Of a stretch of 64,000 nt of DNA, positions 7,162 to 15,528 are shown one piece after another. Under the pieces are notes generated by a model. The model was not told the DNA's origin. It searched no databases and saw only the letters and a program-made list of their open reading frames with translations. Within the stretch, counting starts at the first letter, position 1; every line of letters starts with the position of its first letter. Location: assembly GCA_003576685.1 (NCBI GenBank), contig QOZR01000016.1, positions 1-64,000 of the forward strand, read 5' to 3'. Source of the stretch: Virgifigura deserti (GTDB taxonomy: Bacteria > Pseudomonadota > Alphaproteobacteria > Dongiales > Dongiaceae). Both the position numbers and the translations under genes were made by a program.

Positions 7162-8787
7162 CTACCCAGCCAAACGCGGCGCGTTCCAGCCCTTTCCGGG
7201 CACCGAATCCAGCAGTTCGCGGGTGTAGTCGTGCCGCGGGTCGGCGAAAACCTGCTCCGTCGGCCCGAATTCGACGATCTCGCCGCGGCGCATCACGGCG
7301 ATGCTGTCGCAGACCTGGGCGGCCACCCGCAGATCGTGGGTAATGAACAGCATGGAGAGATTGAGGCGATCGCGAATATCCGCGAGGAGCTGCAGGACCT
7401 GCGCCTGAACCGAGACGTCGAGCGCGGAGACCGGCTCGTCGGCGACCAGGATCTCCGGATCCAGCGCCAGCGCCCGGGCGACGCCGATCCGCTGGCGCTG
7501 CCCGCCCGAGAACTCATGCGGGTAGCGTTCGGCGACACGGGCATCGAGGCCGACCAGCTCCAGCAGCTCGTGAACCCGCTCGTAGGCCGCCCGCCTCTCA
7601 ACGCCATGGATGATCATCCCTTCGGCGATCAGGCGGCCGACCTTGTAGCGCGGGTTCAACGACGCGTAGGGATCCTGGAACACCATCTGAACGCGCTTCC
7701 GATAGGGTCGCATCCGCTTGCGCGGGACGGCGAGGATGTCGGTCCCGTCCAGCCTGATCTGACCGCCGTCCGCTTCCGTCAGGCGGGTGATCAGCCGCGC
7801 CATCGTGGACTTCCCAGACCCCGATTCGCCGACGACGCCGAGCGTCTCGCCGCGTCGAAGCTTGAGCGCCACATCCTTGACGGCGCGGACATTTCGGCCC
7901 TTTCGCGCGAACAGGCCGCCGGAGTGGTAGGCCTTGTTCAACCCCTGGACCTCCAGCAGCACAGGCGCGTCGCCCGCCGGCCGCGGTTTTCGGGGTACCA
8001 GGCTGGGCACGGCGGCAATCAGGGACTGGGTATAGGGATGCTGCGGCGCGTTCAGGATCTGCGCGGCCTCGCCCACCTCCACCAGCTCGCCCATCCGCAT
8101 CACCGCGATCCGGTCGGCGATCTCCGCCACCACGCCGAAATCATGGGTGATGAACAGGATGCCCGTGTGATGCTTCGCCTGCAGGGTCTTCAGGAGACTC
8201 AGAATCTGCGCCTGGGTGGTCACGTCGAGCGCAGTCGTCGGCTCGTCGGCGATGACGATCTTGGGCTCGAGCAGCAGCGCCATCGCGATCATGGCGCGCT
8301 GGCGCTGCCCACCCGACAGCTGATGCGGATAGGCGCCGAAGATGGCGGCCGGATCGGGCAGCTGGACGTCCCGGAGCAACTCGACGATACGCTCAACACG
8401 CTGCTTCCGGCTCAGCTTGGTATGGACCTGGATCACCTCGTCGATCTGGTTGCCGATCGTCATGAGCGGGTTCAGGGCGGTCATGGGCTCCTGGAAAATC
8501 ATCGAGATTTCGCTGCCACGGATCTGGCGCATCCGCGCCGCGGAGACGGACCGCAGATCCTCGTCGCCAAATCGGATATGCCCGCCGCTGATGCGTACAT
8601 GCGGCGACGGCATCAGCCCCACGATGGCGCGCGCGGTCAGCGACTTGCCCGAACCGGACTCGCCGACCAAACACAGGATCTCATTCGGCTCGAGCCGCAG
8701 GCTCACCCCCTCGACCGCATGAGTCCGGTCGCTGCCGGCGGGGAGCGACACCTGCAGATCCCTGATCTCGAGGATGGGAGAGCCCAT
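7162..8787 (-). CDS. Dipeptide/oligopeptide ABC transporter, fused double ATP-binding protein
   Basis: The protein has 541 residues with two complete ABC domains in tandem. Both Walker A sites read GESGSGKS. The signatures are LSGGQRQR (first half) and FSGGQRQR (second half), and both Walker B motifs end in ADEP. It corresponds to DppD plus DppF joined in one chain, as in GsiA-like proteins. It energises uptake through the two permeases encoded just upstream. The ATG at 8787 has GGTGA five bases before it; a GTG at 8796 overlapping the permease stop as GTGA is an alternative. It is the last gene of a four-gene minus-strand operon (binding protein, permease, permease, ATPase). Confidence 0.93.
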   Translation of the reverse strand: MGSPILEIRDLQVSLPAGSDRTHAVEGVSLRLEPNEILCLVGESGSGKSLTARAIVGLMPSPHVRISGGHIRFGDEDLRSVSAARMRQIRGSEISMIFQEPMTALNPLMTIGNQIDEVIQVHTKLSRKQRVERIVELLRDVQLPDPAAIFGAYPHQLSGGQRQRAMIAMALLLEPKIVIADEPTTALDVTTQAQILSLLKTLQAKHHTGILFITHDFGVVAEIADRIAVMRMGELVEVGEAAQILNAPQHPYTQSLIAAVPSLVPRKPRPAGDAPVLLEVQGLNKAYHSGGLFARKGRNVRAVKDVALKLRRGETLGVVGESGSGKSTMARLITRLTEADGGQIRLDGTDILAVPRKRMRPYRKRVQMVFQDPYASLNPRYKVGRLIAEGMIIHGVERRAAYERVHELLELVGLDARVAERYPHEFSGGQRQRIGVARALALDPEILVADEPVSALDVSVQAQVLQLLADIRDRLNLSMLFITHDLRVAAQVCDSIAVMRRGEIVEFGPTEQVFADPRHDYTRELLDSVPGKGWNAPRLAG

Positions 8788-8792
8788 GCCCG

Positions 8793-9620
8793 TCACCGGT
8801 TCCGCAGCCGCGGGTTGAAGGCGTCGTTCAGCCCTTCGCCCACCAGATTGATCGCCAGCACGGTCAGCAGGATCGCGATGCCGGGAAAGGCGCAGACCCA
8901 CCATGCCGAGCGAAGCACGGTTCGCCCCGCCCCGACCATGAAGCCCCAGCTCATCACATTGGGATCGCCGAGACCGAGGAACGAAAGTCCGGACTCGATC
9001 AGGATCGCCGTCGCCACCATCAGCGAGCCGGTCACGATGATCGGAGAGAGGCAGTTCGGAAGAATCTGCAACGTGATGATCCGCCAGTCGCTCATGCCAA
9101 CGCCGACACAGGCCTCGACGAACTCCCGCTTGCGCAGCGCCAGGAACTCGCCGCGCACCAGCCGCGCCACGGTCGGCCAGGAGACGACGGCGATCGCGAT
9201 GACGATGCTTTCGATGGAGGGTGTCATGATCGCGACCAGCAGGATCGCGAACAGGAAGGATGGTATCGTCTGAAACAGCTCGGTGAGCCGCATCAGTGCG
9301 TCGTCGATCCAGCCGCCATAGTAGCCGGCCGCGGCGCCGATCAATATGCCGATCAGCATCGCCACGAGCGTCGCGAAGAGGCCGATCAGCAGCGAGACCT
9401 TCGCCCCATGCGCGATGCCGGCCGCCACGTTCCTCCCGAGGATGTCGGTGCCGAGCAGGAAACCCTCGAACGGCTCGACCATGGGAAGGCCGACGAGGCT
9501 GAAGGGGTCCTCTGGATAGAGGATCGGCGCCAGGATCGCGAGCAGGATGACCGCGATCAGGATGAGGAGGCCGGCGACCGCCGACCGGTTGCGGCTGAAT
9601 CGCTTCCAGAACTCCTTCAT
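8793..9620 (-). CDS. Dipeptide/oligopeptide ABC transporter permease (DppC type)
   Basis: The protein has 275 residues and belongs to the binding-protein-dependent permease family. It starts with the short cytoplasmic WKRFSRNRSAVAG segment and first helix typical of DppC/OppC, and carries the ATPase-docking EAA loop (FVEACVGVGMSDWRIITLQILPN). About six membrane helices are visible. The ATG at 9620 is preceded by GGAGCAGG, so the longer frame to 9674 is rejected. It is 13 nt after the DppB-type gene and touches the fused ATPase start. It forms the channel with the 9634-10620 product in the inner membrane. Confidence 0.92.
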   Translation of the reverse strand: MKEFWKRFSRNRSAVAGLLILIAVILLAILAPILYPEDPFSLVGLPMVEPFEGFLLGTDILGRNVAAGIAHGAKVSLLIGLFATLVAMLIGILIGAAAGYYGGWIDDALMRLTELFQTIPSFLFAILLVAIMTPSIESIVIAIAVVSWPTVARLVRGEFLALRKREFVEACVGVGMSDWRIITLQILPNCLSPIIVTGSLMVATAILIESGLSFLGLGDPNVMSWGFMVGAGRTVLRSAWWVCAFPGIAILLTVLAINLVGEGLNDAFNPRLRNR

Positions 9621-9633
9621 GCGCCTGCTCCGG

Positions 9634-10620
9634 TCACCGCATTTCGATGCGGGGGTCGAGAAACGAATAGACAATGTCCACGATCAGATTCACGATCACC
9701 ACCAGGCACGCCGACAGGAAGAAGATTCCGAGCAGCAGGTTCAGGTCCCGGGCGAAGAGCGCCTTGAAGGCGAGCATGCCGAGGCCCGGCCAGCCGAACA
9801 CGGATTCCACGATCACCGAGCCGCCGATCAGGCTGCCGACCTGAACGCCGGCCATGGTCAGGACCGGAAGCAGCGCGTTGCGCAGGATATGCTTGAAGGT
9901 GATGCGCCGCTCGGTCAGCCCCTTGGCGCGTGCCGTCGTCACATAGTCCATGCCGGACTGCTCCAGCATCGAGGCGCGCATCAGCCGCGTATAGAGCGCG
10001 AGATAGAACAAGGAAAGCGTGATCGTCGGCAGCACCAGATGGTGCGCGATGTCGAGGACCCGGTCCCAGCCTTCATAGAAGGCACCGATCGTCTCCATCC
10101 CGCTGGTCGGGAACCAGCCGAGATTGATTGAGAAGACGACGATCAGCATCAGCCCGACCCAGAACAGCGGCGTCGCGTAGGAGACCAGGGCGAAGATCGA
10201 GATCAAATTGTCCCGCCAGCTGTTGAGCCCCATCGCGGCGAACAGGCCGAGCAGCACGCCGACCCCGACCGCCAGCAGGATCGTCGACACCATCAGCAGG
10301 AGGGTCGGCATCAGCCGGTCGAGGATCAGGTCCAGCACCGGCATGTTGTTCCGGAAGGAATAGCCGAGGTCGAGCTGGACGATGTTCTTTACATAAGCAA
10401 GCAGTTGGATGTGGAGTGGTTCGTCGAGGCCGAACTTCGCGCGAAGCTGCGCCATATATTCGGGCGTGGCCGACCCGGCCTCGCCCGCCAGGACGTCGGC
10501 AGCATCGCCTTCCGGCAGTTGCAGGAGAAGGAAGTTGAGGACGATGATCGCCAGGATGATCGGGATCGCCTGCAGCAGCCGCCGGGCCACATAGCGCAAT
10601 CTGTTGGCGGCCATGCTCAT
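9634..10620 (-). CDS. Dipeptide/oligopeptide ABC transporter permease (DppB type)
   Basis: The protein has 328 residues. It shows the typical DppB N-terminus (RYVARRLLQAIPIILAIIVLNFLLLQLPEGD), where a large periplasmic loop follows the first helix. The EAA loop reads YVTTARAKGLTERRITFKHILRNALLPV, and the C-terminal end has VESVFGWPGLGMLAFKAL. A second Met two codons in is an equally possible start. It lies 90 nt downstream of the binding-protein gene and is followed by the DppC-type gene after 13 nt. It forms half of the inner-membrane pore. Confidence 0.93.
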   Translation of the reverse strand: MSMAANRLRYVARRLLQAIPIILAIIVLNFLLLQLPEGDAADVLAGEAGSATPEYMAQLRAKFGLDEPLHIQLLAYVKNIVQLDLGYSFRNNMPVLDLILDRLMPTLLLMVSTILLAVGVGVLLGLFAAMGLNSWRDNLISIFALVSYATPLFWVGLMLIVVFSINLGWFPTSGMETIGAFYEGWDRVLDIAHHLVLPTITLSLFYLALYTRLMRASMLEQSGMDYVTTARAKGLTERRITFKHILRNALLPVLTMAGVQVGSLIGGSVIVESVFGWPGLGMLAFKALFARDLNLLLGIFFLSACLVVIVNLIVDIVYSFLDPRIEMR

Positions 10621-10710
10621 CGATTCGGGGCCTCGCCTTTCCGATCGCGGGAAGAAGGATGGGCGCCGTCCACGAGAACGAGGTCTTCGAGACGGCGCCA
10701 GTTCACAACC

Positions 10711-12321
10711 CTACTCGTCCAGCCAGGCCCTGTCGAACGAGGCGTAGACTCCGAGCGGACTGATGATCGCGTCCTTGAGATTCGTGTCATAGACGTTCGT
10801 GAAGCCGATCTCGAACAGCGTTATGACCGGCACGTCCTCGACCAGAATCCGCTGGATCTCATCATAAAGGGCGGACCGCTTCTCCGGATCCCGTTCCGTC
10901 GCCGCCTGCTCGAACAGCTTGTCGATCTCCGGGTTGCTGTACCGGCTGCCATTGACGAAGACCGTGCCTGGCCGGATCTGCGACGTCAGATATTGACGGT
11001 GGACGCCGAGCACCGGGTCGGCCAGCTGGTAGAAGAAGTTCAGGTTCATGTCGAAATCGTAATCGGTGTAGATGCGCTTCAGCCATGTCGGCACATCCTC
11101 GTAGCGCAGCGTGACATCGATGCCGACTTCGCCCAGGGCCTGCTTGATATATTCACCCGTGCGGCGCCACTCCTCTCCGTAGGGAAGGATGTCGTGGACG
11201 ATCTCGAAGCGCACGCCGTCCGGGCCGCGCGGATACCCCGCCTCGTCGAGTAGCGCGTTCGCTTTCTCGATCCGGTCCTTCGTCGCATAGTCCTTCACCT
11301 CGTCGGTATAGAACCCGGCAACTTCGAAGTTCGAGCTGATCGGGCCGGTCGCTGGCTTGCCGAAGCCGAAGAAGATGTTTTCGATGATGAAGTTACGGTC
11401 GATGGCATAGGAGACGGCCTGACGGACCTTCTTCTTGTCGAAGGGCGGCTGGGTCGTGTTGAGCTCGAGCAGCGCCATCGGGTTGATCATCGAGTACCCG
11501 TCGGTGCCGACCTCGATAGTGTCCATCTCCTGCAACCGCACGACGTCGATGTTCGGGATCGCGCTGAACCCCGCGAAATGGACTTCGCCGCTTTCCATCG
11601 CCGCGGTGCGGGTCGACGCGTCGGGGATGAACCGGGCGGCGATCCGGTCGAGATAGGGCAGGCCCTCCTTCCAATAATCCTCGTTCTTGTCGAGGCGGAT
11701 ATACTGGCCCCGTTCCCACTCCACGAACTTGAAGGGACCCGTCCCGATCGGCTCGTTGGCATATTCGCTGTTGCGCAGGTCGGTGCCCTCGAACAGGTGC
11801 TTCGGAAGGATCGGCGACTCGTAGCCGGAGAGCGCCCTGATCATGTAGGGTGCCGGATTCGCAAGCTTGAAGACCACCGTGTGCTCGTCCGGTGTTTCGA
11901 CCGCGGTGAGTTCCTTGAAGGTAATCGCCGCGCGCGGATGGACCTTCTTCAACACCTCCATGAAGGTGAACTGCACGTCCTCGCTGGTGAAGGGCTCACC
12001 GTCATGGAATGTCACGCCTTCGCGCAGGTGAAAGGTGATCGTCTTGCCATCCTCGCTGACCTCCCAGGATTCGGCCAGGCTGGGGAGCGGGTTGAGGTTG
12101 AAATCATATTCGAGAAGGCCGTCATAGACCTTCGCCGAGACCTGCCCGATCGGCCCGGAGGTGGAAAGATAGGAGGCCAAGGACGGCGGCTCCGGCTGAA
12201 CCACCATGATGAGCGTGCCGCCGGATTCCTGCGCGCCGGCGCCCTGAGGCCCGGCCATGACCGCCGCCACCGCGGCGACGCCGAACAATCGGGTCATGAT
12301 CTTGAGAAAGCGACTTCGCAT
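10711..12321 (-). CDS. Family 5 (peptide-type) ABC transporter solute-binding protein
   Basis: The protein has 536 residues. The N-terminus is a Sec signal peptide with a basic start, a hydrophobic stretch of Ala/Val/Met and likely cleavage after GAGA near residue 30. The body is a family 5 extracellular solute-binding protein: AESWEVSEDGKTITFHLREGVTFHDG and FTSEDVQFTF are hallmark blocks, and PIGTGPFKFVEW follows. It binds a peptide, glutathione-like or similar ligand in the periplasm. A purine-rich GGAGCAGG lies before the ATG. It is the only solute-binding protein for the two divergent transporter operons here, so it may serve both. Confidence 0.94.
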   Translation of the reverse strand: MRSRFLKIMTRLFGVAAVAAVMAGPQGAGAQESGGTLIMVVQPEPPSLASYLSTSGPIGQVSAKVYDGLLEYDFNLNPLPSLAESWEVSEDGKTITFHLREGVTFHDGEPFTSEDVQFTFMEVLKKVHPRAAITFKELTAVETPDEHTVVFKLANPAPYMIRALSGYESPILPKHLFEGTDLRNSEYANEPIGTGPFKFVEWERGQYIRLDKNEDYWKEGLPYLDRIAARFIPDASTRTAAMESGEVHFAGFSAIPNIDVVRLQEMDTIEVGTDGYSMINPMALLELNTTQPPFDKKKVRQAVSYAIDRNFIIENIFFGFGKPATGPISSNFEVAGFYTDEVKDYATKDRIEKANALLDEAGYPRGPDGVRFEIVHDILPYGEEWRRTGEYIKQALGEVGIDVTLRYEDVPTWLKRIYTDYDFDMNLNFFYQLADPVLGVHRQYLTSQIRPGTVFVNGSRYSNPEIDKLFEQAATERDPEKRSALYDEIQRILVEDVPVITLFEIGFTNVYDTNLKDAIISPLGVYASFDRAWLDE

Positions 12322-12676
12322 CCTGACCTGCTCCCTGTCTGTTCATCCCCCCTTGCGACGAAGGGAATCCTTCAACTAGAACACAGGCAACTAGAACACG
12401 GGCGATCGATGGTGAGCAAGGCAGCCGGTCGGGCTGGCCCCATGCTCTCGTCGAAATTGGCCCCATTCGAGACCCGGACTCGTTCTCGTCCCGGTCGGCG
12501 GGCGGCAACCCCGGCGCATATTTGCGCTTTCACTGCGGCGACGGCTTTGCTCTAATGCCGCGAACAATCAAGAACAAACCCCTCCGAAGGAGGCTTTCGA
12601 GCTTGGCAGCGATTTCCGACCGTCGTCCGTTGCGCCGTTCAGCGCGACGGGCGGGCGGTATATCAATTCATCAGGC
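12322..12676. promoter_or_regulatory. Divergent regulatory region between the two peptide transporter operons
   Basis: This stretch of about 355 bases separates the binding-protein gene (minus) and the first permease gene of the second operon (plus), so it must contain both promoters. It holds a tandem 15-bp repeat at 12373-12402 and a small hairpin CCTCCGAAGGAGG at 12581-12593. A TTG reading frame of 26 codons (12603-12683), preceded by GGAGG, overlaps the permease start; it could be a leader peptide, but it is Arg-rich and not signal-like. No clear sigma-70 hexamers were identified. Confidence 0.5.
12373..12402. repeat. Tandem 15-bp direct repeat upstream of the binding-protein gene
   Basis: CAACTAGAACACAGG and CAACTAGAACACGGG are adjacent, differing at one position. 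They lie 52 bases before the binding-protein start. The arrangement could be a pair of regulator-binding half-sites, or a simple duplication. Confidence 0.6.
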
Positions 12677-13621
12677 ATGCTGATCTACGCACTTCAACGA
12701 ATTGGCCTGGCGATGCTGATCTGCGTCGTCGCGATGACGGTCCTGTTCAGCATCGCCTACGTGATTCCAGGCGATCCGGCGAGCATCACGCTCGGGCCGC
12801 GCGCCACGCCGGAGATGAGAGAGGCCCTGCGCGAGCGCATGGGTCTCGACCAGCCGCTGCCGATCCAGCTCGTCAACTTCTTCGGCAACGTGCTGACCGG
12901 CGATCTCGGTGTCGACGTCTGGAGCAAGCGTCCCGTCACCACCATCGTCTTCGACGCCCTGCCCTACACCTTGGCGCTCGCCGCCGCCGGCCTCGGCTGG
13001 GCCATCCTGCTCGGAATTCCCCTTGGCTGCTATTCGGCGATCCGCCGCAATACGCTGATCGACAAGCTGACGGGCGTCATCTCGGTCGGCGCGATCTCGG
13101 TGCCGTCCTTCGTCGTCGCGATCTACGGCATCCTGATCTTCGCTGTCGGGCTTCGATGGCTGCCGGCGCTGGGCGCCGGCGCCGAGGGCGACCTGCTCGA
13201 TCAGCTCTGGCATCTCATTCTCCCGGCCTTCGCCATCGGCCTCGGCTGGGTCGGCTACCTGGCGCGCCTCGTGCGCGCCTCGATGCTGGAGGTGATGAGC
13301 GAGAACCATGTCCGCACCGCCCGCGCCTTTGGCCTGCCGGAGCGGATGATCGTCTTCCGCTACGCGCTTCGGATCGCCGTGCTGCCGACGGTGACCCTGC
13401 TCGGCATCGCCTATGGCGGCCTGCTCTCCAACGCGGTCTTCGTCGAGTTCGTCTTCAACCGCCCCGGCATCGGCCAGCTTGCCGTCGCCGCGGTGAACAC
13501 GCGCAACTACCCGGTCATGATGGGGGCGACGCTCACAACCGTGTTCCTGTTCGCCATCTGCACGATGATCGCCGACCTCATCGTCGCCCTGCTGGATCCC
13601 CGTGTCCGTGCCAGCCTCTGA
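12677..13621 (+). CDS. Dipeptide/oligopeptide ABC transporter permease (DppB type), second system
   Basis: The protein has 314 residues with the DppB-type start (YALQRIGLAMLICVVAMTVLFSI) and periplasmic block VIPGDPASITLGPRATPEM. The EAA loop reads HVRTARAFGLPERMIVFRYALRIAVLPT, and the C-terminal VEFVFNRPGIGQLAVAAV is diagnostic. It is the first gene of a plus-strand operon of two permeases and two separate ATPases. No solute-binding protein gene is in this operon. The next gene starts 20 nt before this one ends. The ligand is unknown. Confidence 0.93.
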   Translation: MLIYALQRIGLAMLICVVAMTVLFSIAYVIPGDPASITLGPRATPEMREALRERMGLDQPLPIQLVNFFGNVLTGDLGVDVWSKRPVTTIVFDALPYTLALAAAGLGWAILLGIPLGCYSAIRRNTLIDKLTGVISVGAISVPSFVVAIYGILIFAVGLRWLPALGAGAEGDLLDQLWHLILPAFAIGLGWVGYLARLVRASMLEVMSENHVRTARAFGLPERMIVFRYALRIAVLPTVTLLGIAYGGLLSNAVFVEFVFNRPGIGQLAVAAVNTRNYPVMMGATLTTVFLFAICTMIADLIVALLDPRVRASL

Positions 13622-14504
13622 CCCGATCGCCAGTGCGGCGTTGCCGGCGGGCACCGCGGCGCCGCGCGGCGCCGGAGTCTTCCGGCAGATCGCCCGCGAC
13701 CCGATGGGGCTGCTGGGGCTCACGCTGGCGACGCTGCTCGTCGTCACCGGCCTGTTCGCCGATTGGCTGGCGCCCTACGATCCGATAGGGATCGATGTGC
13801 GCAACCGCTTCGCCGACCCGTCCTGGGCGCATCCGCTGGGCACCGACAATCTCGGCCGCGACCTGCTCTCGCGCGTGATCGCCGGCAGCCAGATCGCGCT
13901 GATCGTCGCCTTCTGCACCACTTTCCTGGCGATGATCGGCGGCCTCGTGCTCGGGCTCATCGCCGGCTATGGGCCGCGCTGGCTCGATAACACCCTGCTG
14001 CTGCTGTTCGATTCGATCTATTCCTTCCCCTACATCATGCTGGCGCTGGCGGTGATTACGCTGTTCGGCTCCAGCTTCTTCATCGTCATTCTGGTGATCG
14101 CGGTCACGACGCTCCCGGCTTATGCGCGCCTCGTCCGCACCTCGACGCTCGGCATCAAGAATTCCGAGTTCGTACTCGCCGAGCGCTCGCTGGGCGCTCG
14201 GGCGCCGCGTATCCTGTTCCGCCACATCATGCCGAACATCCTGGGGCCGCTGCTGATCATCGTCAGCATGGATATCCCGGTGGTCATCACCGTCGAGGCG
14301 GGCTTGAGCTTCCTCGGCCTCGGCGTGCCGCCGCCGGCGCCGAGTTGGGGCCGCATCCTGAACGAGGGCTACAGCTTCATCCGCCAGAGTTACTGGATCG
14401 TGATCGCCGGCGGCCTGCCGCTGATCCTGGCGACGCTCGGATTCACCTTCCTCGGCGAATCCTTGCGCGACATCTTCGATCCCAAGCTGCGGAAGCGGGG
14501 CTGA
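13602..14504 (+). CDS. Dipeptide/oligopeptide ABC transporter permease (DppC type), second system
   Basis: The protein has 300 residues from a GTG start that overlaps the previous gene by 20 nt. After a variable Ala-rich N-terminus comes GVFRQIARDPMGLLGLTLATLLVV, the DppC-type first helix. WAHPLGTDNLGRDLLSRVIAGSQ is the conserved periplasmic block, and the EAA loop is FVLAERSLGARAPRILFRHIMPN. About six helices are visible. It pairs with the 12677-13621 permease and is followed four bases later by the first ATPase gene, indicating tight coupling. Confidence 0.93.
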   Translation: MSVPASDPIASAALPAGTAAPRGAGVFRQIARDPMGLLGLTLATLLVVTGLFADWLAPYDPIGIDVRNRFADPSWAHPLGTDNLGRDLLSRVIAGSQIALIVAFCTTFLAMIGGLVLGLIAGYGPRWLDNTLLLLFDSIYSFPYIMLALAVITLFGSSFFIVILVIAVTTLPAYARLVRTSTLGIKNSEFVLAERSLGARAPRILFRHIMPNILGPLLIIVSMDIPVVITVEAGLSFLGLGVPPPAPSWGRILNEGYSFIRQSYWIVIAGGLPLILATLGFTFLGESLRDIFDPKLRKRG

Positions 14505-14508
14505 CGCC

Positions 14509-15528
14509 ATGGCCGCCGTGCACCCCGTCATCGCCCCGGAGGCCCGCGCCGACGCGGTCCTCGACGTCCGCGACCTCAGCATCGACTTCGCGACGCCGCG
14601 CGGCCCGGTGCATGCGCTGCGCGAGGTCAACCTGACCGTGCCCCGCGGAAGCGTGGTCGGCGTGGTCGGCGAAAGCGGCTCGGGCAAGACGACGCTGATC
14701 TCGGCGGCGATGCGCCTCCTCCCCGACAATGCCGAACTGCGCGGCGGCGCCGTGCTGTTCGAGGGCGAGGACGTGCTTCGCATGAGCCCGCAGGCGCTGC
14801 GGAACCTGCGCGGGCAGCGAATCTCGATGGTCTTTCAGGACCCGATGACGGCGCTCAACCCGGTTCTGTCGATCGGCCAGCAGATGGTCGACATCCAGTA
14901 TCGCGACCGCGGTCTCGGCCGTGCGGCGAAGAAGCGCAAGGCGGCCGAGCTGCTGCGCCGCGTCGGCATTCCCGATCCGATGCAGCGGCTGGGCAACTAT
15001 CCGCATGAATTCTCCGGCGGCATGCGCCAGCGCATCGCCATCGCCATGGCGCTTCTGGGCAACCCGGAGCTGCTGATCGCGGACGAGCCGACGACGGCGC
15101 TCGACGTCACCATGGAGGCGCAGATCATCCATCTGCTGCGCGAGCTTCAGCAGGACTATCAAAGCTCGATCCTGTTCATCTCGCACAATCTCGGCCTGAT
15201 CGCCGAGCTCTGCGACTACGTCGTGATCCTCTACGCCGGCACCGTCGTCGAGCAGGGCACGGTGCGGGACGTCTTTCACCGGCCGCAGCACCCCTATACC
15301 GAGGCGCTGCTGGTCTGCGACCCGGCGCTCCTGCAGGACGTGACTCGCGAGCTGCCGACGATTCCCGGCGACGTGCCCGACCTCGTCAATCTGCCTCGGG
15401 GCTGCATCTTCGCCGAACGCTGCCCCAGGGTCTTCGAGCGCTGCCGCGCGGAGGACCCCGCCACCCGCTGGGTCAGCGCCGGCCATGCAGCGCGCTGCCA
15501 TCTGGCGAGTCCCCTGGAGCGCTCATGA
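14509..15528 (+). CDS. Peptide ABC transporter ATP-binding protein (DppD type)
   Basis: The protein has 339 residues and one ABC domain: Walker A GESGSGKT, signature FSGGMRQR, Walker B LLIADEPTTALD. The C-terminus has the oligopeptide-transporter extension with a Cys cluster (GCIFAERCPRVFERCRAE) seen in DppD/OppD proteins, which can hold an iron-sulfur cluster. The first 20 residues are an Ala-rich extension. Its stop overlaps the next ATPase gene as ATGA. It works with the 15525-16514 protein as a heterodimeric motor, unlike the fused motor of the neighbouring operon. Confidence 0.94.
   Translation: MAAVHPVIAPEARADAVLDVRDLSIDFATPRGPVHALREVNLTVPRGSVVGVVGESGSGKTTLISAAMRLLPDNAELRGGAVLFEGEDVLRMSPQALRNLRGQRISMVFQDPMTALNPVLSIGQQMVDIQYRDRGLGRAAKKRKAAELLRRVGIPDPMQRLGNYPHEFSGGMRQRIAIAMALLGNPELLIADEPTTALDVTMEAQIIHLLRELQQDYQSSILFISHNLGLIAELCDYVVILYAGTVVEQGTVRDVFHRPQHPYTEALLVCDPALLQDVTRELPTIPGDVPDLVNLPRGCIFAERCPRVFERCRAEDPATRWVSAGHAARCHLASPLERS

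Noticed and set aside
7015..9273. A 752-codon plus-strand frame crossing the CocE gene end and the ABC ATPase gene
   Set aside because: It overlaps two well-supported genes and has the low-complexity composition of an antisense shadow.
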